The notes under the pieces were generated by a model. The model had not been told where the DNA came from. It did no database searches and worked only from the letters and a program-made list of their open reading frames with translations. Positions 57,066 through 64,000 of a stretch of 64,000 nt of DNA are shown one piece after another (the stretch's first letter is position 1; each line of letters begins with the position of its first letter). Origin of the DNA: Liopterus haemorrhoidalis (taxonomy: Eukaryota; Arthropoda; Insecta; Coleoptera; Dytiscidae); contig OZ020616.1 of the NCBI GenBank assembly GCA_963971575.1, positions 26,144,306-26,208,305 on the forward strand. The letters are read 5' to 3'. Position numbers and translations under genes: made by a program.

Positions 57066-58373
57066 GTCATACATTTTGTTGATCAAAGCATTAAGAATTG
57101 CTGAAATTTCAGGATTGCATTTTAACCACATTTATATTTAATCTCAAACGTTTCCTTAGTTTTTGTATTTAGTATGTAGATATTCCAAGTCCCTAAAACT
57201 TTATTGATTTTATTAATTAGAGGTTGATAAAATAGCAAATATTTAGTTTTATATAACTATAGCAACTTTGATTTGACGATGGTTACTAGGAATATTTTAT
57301 GCACGACGTCACATCACGACATTTCAAACTATTAACTATTGCTGTAAGTCATTAATTATAAAACAAAGATAAATTTACAATATATACAAGTTATAAGTTG
57401 AAGTATTTAGCGCGGAATTTAAGCAATCTGCATAACAAGGATTGTACAAATCATTTCTATAATTAAACACAAGAATTTTATCCTCAAATGGTTATTGCGC
57501 CATTCAGTTCCAAATACAACACGACCAGATAAATTTAAATTAATTCCTGGACAAAATTTCTGAAAATGACAACAATAAAATATAGGTACATGTGATGATG
57601 ATATTCTTAATATTTTGTAAATTTGGCCTTATACATATGAATTAAATATAAATTACACTTATATTAATTTTGAAAACCAAATATTATGATTATGACATTT
57701 ATCAAAAGATTTGTTTATGAAAGATTGTTTAAAATGTATAATTTATTAGACAGAAAATCTGAAATTGATATATTCTCGCAAATATAAGCAATAAAAGAAC
57801 ATTTTGAAGTAATAATCCTTAAAATTCTCTTGATAGTGCTATGCTTTTAAAATTGCAAAAATTTCAAATCGAGTAGGTACCTTGCACATAATATTATTTT
57901 CTTGAGAGATAGAAAGTTTCGTAGTCACCAGCAAGTTAATGGTTTGAATTTTCTATGCTGAAGTTGACAAATTTTGTGAACAGAAATCAAGTTATATCAA
58001 ATTTTACGCGGTTGAAGACGTTTCTCAAAAAAATAAATAAATATATAAAAGTTTCATATGTACCTTCGTAATTGTTAAATGTAAAATGTTAAATTCCCTA
58101 TACTGTGATAATTTCTTAAGAAAATTAAATTTATTAGTAGATGTTAGAAATCACCGATTAGTATGAATTTACATTATGTTTAACTGTCAGTAAACTTTAT
58201 AAATCTATTTATAAAGCCCAGCAGTAACAAAAACACTCCAACGTCGGAAAACAAATTAAGAGAATTTCTTAGCATATTAATTTTTACCATAGATTTATTC
58301 TCAACTGCACATTAATTCTACAGTCCTTAAATAATATACTTTCGAAATCAGAAGGCATCAGTTAAGCAATAGA
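57066..58373. other. AT-rich DNA with no recognised gene
   Basis: No frame of note and no repeat family recognised. Confidence 0.5.
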
Positions 58374-58381
58374 ACTTAGAG

Positions 58382-58540
58382 CAGTGGCGGCGCTAGCGGG
58401 GGGTCCGCCCCCCCCTGAAAGTTGTTCTGGCCCCCAGTTGCCCCCCCCCTAGAACCGCTTGGAAAAAAATATATTTTAGAAGTGAGGACCTTTTTTTAGG
58501 TATATACCCCCCCAGATTTTAAGTGCTAGCGCCGCCACTG
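58382..58540. mobile_element. hAT-type MITE (159 bp) with perfect target duplication
   Basis: The ends CAGTGGCGGCGCTAGC and GCTAGCGCCGCCACTG are exact inverted repeats. The flanks ACTTAGAG at 58374-58381 and 58541-58548 are identical. C/G homopolymer-rich interior. Non-coding. Confidence 0.95.
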
Positions 58541-58668
58541 ACTTAGAGATATGGAGGTTACGGCGTTTAAAAACGAAAAGGATGTACCGCTATTAAAATT
58601 TCCAAAAACTAATTCTCCAATCTTTATCATACTTGATTCTTCTGACAACCGTCAATCTTAAGTCAGCT

Positions 58669-58720
58669 GTAAGGGGGGGGGGGGTGTATAAAACACTTGA
58701 AACACGTGTTTTATACAAAA
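58669..58720. repeat. G-run followed by a GTATAAAACAC hairpin
   Basis: A run of about 12 G, then gtgtataaaacac...gtgttttatac: an 11-base arm pair around a short loop. It resembles a minimal palindromic footprint. Confidence 0.7.
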
Positions 58721-58835
58721 AATATAACATTTTTATGTTGAGAACCGCAGCAGATTCAATATGGCGGTTAAAATAGACTACCAAGTACAATAACGATAAG
58801 TAGTTTTCACAATAGAACAAAATAGCTAGAAACAT

Positions 58836-61077
58836 GTTTGTAGAATGAAGATCTAGCTAAAATTTTCCGCTCCGTACACAAATATGCGCCGAATGGTTTA
58901 CAAGATGGCGTCTGTAATTTGTTTATTTACAATGACAGTTTTTTTCAGTCAAAAATATTTTATTAGATAGATAAGAATTCCCTAAAAATTTTGATGTATA
59001 GATTGTTATATTAATTTTATTTCAGATTGTTCGTTTTGTATAAGAAACTATTCGGTTGTACGCCCCCTTTAATATTTTATACACATTCACGTATTCTAGT
59101 TAATGAATTTTAGTATGGTCTATTATTATTATAGATTATAGGTATTATTTACTCAATATTTGAAAAAAATCGAAACAAATAATGTCCCGCCTAGGGTTCT
59201 TTTGGAACGCTTATAAATAGAGCGGAAATTCGGGATTTCTCGGGAAATTCGACTTTGTTTGGAGGCATATGTGTATTATACAGACAACAAAAATTAAATT
59301 AAAATAGGCTGTTTTTACGTTATATCAGATCAATTATATTTCGGCGTCACCATAAACTACTAAGTTATTTGGTACATTTGTGAATAATGTTTATTTTATG
59401 TATGTCACCAAATATAAAGTCAAATAAATTGGGTGGTTTAAATATATGCATACTTGTATCGAACTTTTTATACAGACTATTTGAGTCATAGGTGACCTTC
59501 ACTAGAGTTTCACAGTTCTTTGTCCAGAAACGGCACTCTGCTTTATTTGTATGTCAGTTTAATAAATTTGACTAAATGCATAACATAAATCACAACCTCT
59601 TTGAATTAATAGGATCGTAACAGGTTTAAAATTTCATAAATACCTTATTAACGGTGCCATAATTTATTAGGTAGTGACGGTATTTTTGCCACTGCTATCT
59701 CGATCGAGATCTAGAGATGGCTGGATAAAATGGAATCCAAAAGACGCAACTGGCTGCTCTAACCGCAGGCTTTTTTTCAACGCTAAATAACAACATGGCA
59801 ATTTAATTCAGTTAACATTGGTGGAAACAACAGAACAAAAGATATACAACCACAATTAAATAATTTAAATTTGGTTCCGATTTAGATAAATGTCGTAATG
59901 AGATACTTTACATACGTAAGTATTTTCACACCGACTTGAGCTTATAATGGGATCACAATTTACATCCTATTATGCTTGCCTACATCATGCATTCCAGAAT
60001 ATCCGGTTTCAAAATACACTAAATACGAAATTATACACATATCATCAAGTAACTGACAATACTAGTTTCTTTTGTACAATACTTTTGTAATTTTAATTAT
60101 ACGCTTTTTTATATTTATGTAAATACAGAAATTTTAATGACGCAAATTTTGTAATAGGATCACCATGTTTTATCAATGACATTCTTCAATTGATATTGGC
60201 CTTTTTTCTTTTACGTACAAAAAGCTCTCTACTCTAAACTAAAACTCTACTCTAACTAAAAGTACTCAAAAGGCCTATAAAAACGTACAAAAAGCTCTTA
60301 AAAGCCGTTAAATAATAGATATTATTGATAATTTTTTTTTTTTAAAGACAATATTTTTTTAAATTTGTTGTCGTGGCTGCTTGGTAAGACGCCTGCCTAG
60401 CAAAGGGACGCAACTTCCGATATCATACAGTCAACTCAGTTATTTTACAATAAATTAATATGGTTATAGTGAATGTAAAACATTTAATATTTGTAACACA
60501 ACTTACTGCGAATTGATGTTTGTTTTATATTATTAATTTTTATCTTTTCATGTTTAAAATTTTTAATAAATTTTTCACTGTCAAAATCAGCTGATTTTTT
60601 TAACTTAGGCTTACTAACCTTTTCTTAAATTGAATATCTGATATAAATATAGGTGATAATAATTCTACATTAAAAATAAAAAGACTTTACAGTATCTATA
60701 ATATAATCGTGTAATTTTCTGTTGGTTTTAACCAATCAGCATCGTCTATTTCTGTTGTTTTCCACCAATCAGAAAGTGCCATTACTCTGATGCCAGTGAC
60801 GTATGACAGTGACTGTATTGTTCTCGTGTCACATTTACGGCCGGTACCTTATATTTTGGTTGCCATAGTCTAAAGGTTTCATATTCTTTTCCATATTTCT
60901 GTTTAGATTTAAGTGGCAACAAACTTTCTGTTGTTTTTTGTGCATTTTTCTAATGTATGTATGTATGTATATGTTAGCGAAAATATAATTATGCAAAATT
61001 TACCCTAATTGACGATCATGGTGTGCTATATCGTTGTTAAGGCATATTGTTTTATGTAAATAGAATAGTAGAAAATA
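58836..61077. other. AT-rich DNA with no recognised gene
   Basis: A weak tRNA-Ala/SINE-like patch (cttggtaagacgcctgccta at about 60382) and a palindrome atctcgatcgagat near 59697 are noted. No coding sequence was identified. Confidence 0.45.
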
Positions 61078-61079
61078 TA

Positions 61080-62454
61080 CAGTGAATTTATTTTTTAATT
61101 CAACATGTACTATGTCATTACCATGGATACAGTTTTTGACAGCAATATAAATCGTGTTCATTTCCATTTGCAACATAGACAATTAGTGTGTATACTTTTG
61201 CTCATTGCTGATTTAAAAATTAATCAACATGTATACAGATGAAGAAAAAATAATGATGGTAACTTGGTATAACTCCCAAATGAGTTTAAGAGAAGTTTCT
61301 GCTGTATTTAGTGCAACTTAATCTCTACAATATCAAGACTAGTTAATAAATTTCATCGCGAAGGCTGTCTTAAGTGAAAACATAATAAAAAAAGAACAAC
61401 ATCCCACGTGCTTACAGAAGAGAAGCAGTTGGAAATATTATTACAAGTGGAAGAAAACAATCAAAATACTTTAAGATTGATTGCACAAACCATTGGTGTC
61501 AGTATTGGATCTGTTTTTAACTTCTTAAAAAAAAAAGAAAAGTTTCGATCATACAAATTTCAAAATCATCAAGAATTTTTAGAAAGGGACGCAGCAGTAC
61601 GTATGGATTTTTGTTTTGAAATGTTTGAAAAAATTAATTCCGACCCAACAATGCTTCAAAGAATTTTATTTACTGACGAAGCAACGTTTACTCTAAATGG
61701 TGAAGTGCACAGACAAAATTTAAGGTACTGGAGTCGAGAAAATTTTATTTGTTTCATTCCTCCCGAACTCAAAGGCCGCAAAAATTAAATGTTTGGGCAG
61801 GGATAATAGGAACCAATATTATAGGGTCTTTTTTTATTGACGGTAACCTTAATGCCGCAAAATATCTAGCCCTTTTGAAAAACCAAATATTACCTGCATT
61901 GCGAAAACTGAATATTAATGGACAAGTATGGATTCAACATGATGGCGCACAAGTCCATTATTCTAGAATAGTTAAAGAATATTTACATAGAACTTTCCCA
62001 AATAGCTGGATTGGAAGAGGAGGGTCGATGAATTGGCCAACGAGATCTCCGGATTTGGCACCCAATGATTTCTTTTATTGGGGATATTTAAAGGTCAAAG
62101 TATATAATGGAGAACTTAGGGATGTTGCTGAACTGCAAAACAAAATTGTTCAAGCATCCAACAGTACACCTCAAGAGCAATTGCTGAATATTTTGAATCA
62201 TTTTTATGATCGCTTAACATTTTGTATGCAAGTAAACGGAGAAACTTTTGAACATTTATTATAAGTTTTTATTAGTTATTTATCTATTATTATTATTATT
62301 TTTTATTTGTATTTTCAATAAAATATTTTGATTTTGCTAGTAAATATGGTTTTTTCTATGTTGCAAATGAAAATGAACACGATTTATATTGCTGTCAAAA
62401 ACTGTAACCATGGTAATGACATAGTACATGTTGCATTAAAAACTAAATTCACTG
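61080..62454 (+). mobile_element. DD41D mariner-like element, inactive
   Basis: 1375 bp. TA flanks both ends (61078-61079, 62455-62456). Inverted repeats of about 100 bases start CAGTGAATTTA and contain gtactatgtcattaccatgg and gacagcaatataaatcgtgt. They are nearly identical apart from a few substitutions. A broken transposase fills the middle. The long terminal repeats are a notable trait of this copy. Confidence 0.93.
61229..62264 (+). pseudogene. DD41D mariner-like transposase, frameshifted
   Basis: Cut-and-paste transposase that would bind the element's ends. It starts MYTDEEKIMMVTWYNSQ (DUF4817-type helix-turn-helix). It is broken near 61319 (frame change), at a TGA near 61375 and at a frame change near 61760. 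The catalytic triad survives: FTDEATFTL (first Asp), IQHDGAQVHY (second) and SPDLAPNDFFYWG (third, the Asp after Asn). Forty-one residues separate the last two, hence DD41D. The last segment (61749-62264) is intact to its stop. Confidence 0.9.
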
Positions 62455-62459
62455 TATCA

Positions 62460-62852
62460 TATGATGTGCGAGACGTATTAGTTGATCAATAAAATCATGT
62501 TTTATTACTCATAAAATACCTTTTCTATTAGTATTAGGAGTGTTATTGGCCTATCACCCACAAGAAATACAAAATAAGTACTATATTAAAAATATTTTTT
62601 TTAATGCAACCATTGTGATGGTTGAGAAACATAAGGTTGTATAATAAATTGGCGAATTTGAAGTTATTTTTTCTAAAAATACTTCAAGTGGTTTCTAAGG
62701 AAATTATACTTATTGGAATAAATTTGAAATGTGACATTTGTTTGAAAAATGCAGAATCTTAACACTGAGAACGTCAGGATTAATTATCCAAAGCAGATCT
62801 CTAAAAATTGTCAGGATGAACGAGCGTTGCTTTGTTATTAACAAATACATTG
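62460..62852. other. No recognised gene
   Basis: AT-rich spacer between the mariner element and the LINE 3' end. Confidence 0.5.
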
Positions 62853-64000
62853 TAATAATAATAATAATTCTTTATTGTCTATAGGATCATACATATTGTA
62901 GAAATTAGACTTGTCAAATACAAAATCAAAATAAAAGTTTTAAAATAGCAATTACATAATATAATTAACTATCAACTCTAGTTGGTCGTGTCCCATAAAT
63001 TACTGGAGGCACTCGTTTATGGAGTAAAAACAATGGGTTTGGAGAAAATTTTTGACCTCTTTTTTGAATGTTTTATATGTTGTTATGTCATATGGAAATT
63101 ATTTGGGAGCATATTAAATAACGTTAATGCCATATAATTTGGGCTTCGTTCATATCGCGTACTTCGATGAGTAGGGCTAAACCATCATAAGGCGTTTCCC
63201 GTGGCGTGTGTTATAATTTTGATGGTCACCTATTAATTTAAAATCTTTTAGGTTTTTGAAGGCAAATAATAGAGTTTCTTATATGTAAATACAGGGTAGT
63301 GGCAAGATTTTTTGGTCTTTAAATAGATTTCTACATGGATAACGAAAAGGTTTCCCACATAATATTCTTAAAGCATTTTTTTGGAGAACAAATAATCAAT
63401 TTGTTTCCATTACCATACCCCAGCATACAATTCCATATGTGAGAATGGAGTGGAAATTTGAAAAGTAGTAGATCCTACATGCAGTCGTGTTACTAAGTTG
63501 TTTAATTATTTTCATACAAAAACAGTTTCTGGCAAATTTGGGACTAATGTTATTAATATGCTGTTTCCAGTTTAGGTTGCTGTCTATTGTTATCCTCAAG
63601 AACTTTGTAACATCAACACATTCTAAAGGCAAAATTAATTGTTCGTTAATATTAATCTTATCTTCATGAGCTATATTAAAATACATAGTAACTGTCTTTG
63701 ATTTATTGAGCACTAATTTGTTGTTTGAGAACCAGTCGAACATATTACCAATATTGTTATTAGTTTTTTCAACGAGCCTCTCTATCCACTGCTCTAGACA
63801 TAAGGTGTCGTCTGCAAACTGCGTAACCAAGGCGTCGTCAACACAGTTTGGAAAATCATTTACATAAATGAGATAAAGTAACGGCCCAATTACACTTCCT
63901 TGTGGAACAGAGCATGTTTGAATAATAGAGGTGGATAAACTGTTATCTATTTTTACTATTTGTGATCCATTTGATATGGATCAAGGTATGAGGCAATCCA
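62853..64000 (-). pseudogene. CR1/Jockey-like LINE, 3' half, running off the right edge
   Basis: Read on the minus strand from the edge: TCSVPQGSVIGPLLYLIYVN, then the active site TQFADDTLCLEQW, DWFSNNKLVLNKSKT (63830-63396) and NLNWKQHINNISPKFARN. After a stop near 63396 come decayed C-terminal pieces (RYPCRNLFKDQK, KTFKKEVKNFLQTHCFYS) to about 63000. A frame change lies near 63960. The 3' end has a (TTA)n tail at 62853-62870, as in many insect CR1-type LINEs. The 5' half is outside the window. Confidence 0.85.

Noticed and set aside
58669..58720. G-run plus hairpin as a transcription terminator or G-quadruplex
   Set aside because: A single G run cannot form a standard quadruplex, and eukaryotic termination does not use such a hairpin.
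60370..60425. tRNA-Ala-like gene
   Set aside because: Only a D-arm/anticodon-like patch is seen; the B box is poor and no closing acceptor stem is found. At best a SINE scrap.

Overview
This window is repeat-dominated animal DNA, almost certainly from an insect. It is AT-rich and holds an env-bearing errantivirus (an insect Ty3/gypsy-type retrovirus), several degraded non-LTR retrotransposons, many hAT-type elements, a DD41D mariner-like element, a tRNA-derived SINE and Foldback-like transposons. I see no host protein-coding gene, no rRNA gene and no convincing functional tRNA gene. The order of insect is not determined.

Layout. 1-690 is a ~182-bp tandem repeat, followed by a small hAT-type MITE. 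From 1500 to 10745 an old hAT transposase pseudogene (minus strand) is split by a complete errantivirus (1722-9652; identical 208-bp LTRs; gag, pol and a spliced env) and by a small hAT element that inserted at an overlapping target site. A minus-strand LINE remnant and two degenerate tandem repeats follow, to 13.5 kb. From 17.2 to 29.9 kb lie the scattered pieces of a second, badly decayed errantivirus. It is interrupted by a ~290-bp repeat array (itself hit by a LINE, which was hit by a Penelope-like fragment with a hammerhead-like motif, and by a hAT element), by a 725-bp uninterrupted AC microsatellite, and by a Foldback-like element.

31.5-36.8 kb is a nest: a TA-flanked element with ~700-bp inverted repeats contains a hAT element that contains a mariner-type MITE. 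39.2-44.5 kb is a young LTR retrotransposon on the minus strand with 1509-bp LTRs that differ at one base I could find. It keeps only gag-protease plus the last part of integrase, so it cannot move by itself. 45.1-46.8 kb has a hAT MITE and another LINE remnant.

The most striking object is at 47436-55297: a 7.86-kb palindromic element flanked by a perfect 9-bp target duplication. Its arms begin with ~1.7-1.9 kb arrays of 141-bp units in opposite orientation. Two further Foldback-like elements sit inside it, in the loop and in the right arm. The uninterrupted left arm serves as the empty site for the right-arm insertion.

The last 9 kb is mostly unrecognised AT-rich DNA with a hAT MITE, hairpins, a decayed DD41D mariner element (61080-62454) and a LINE that runs off the right edge.

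The window is a layered record of transposition. Target duplications and filled-versus-empty comparisons give a relative order for many insertions. Family names rest on motifs read by eye, without database searches.
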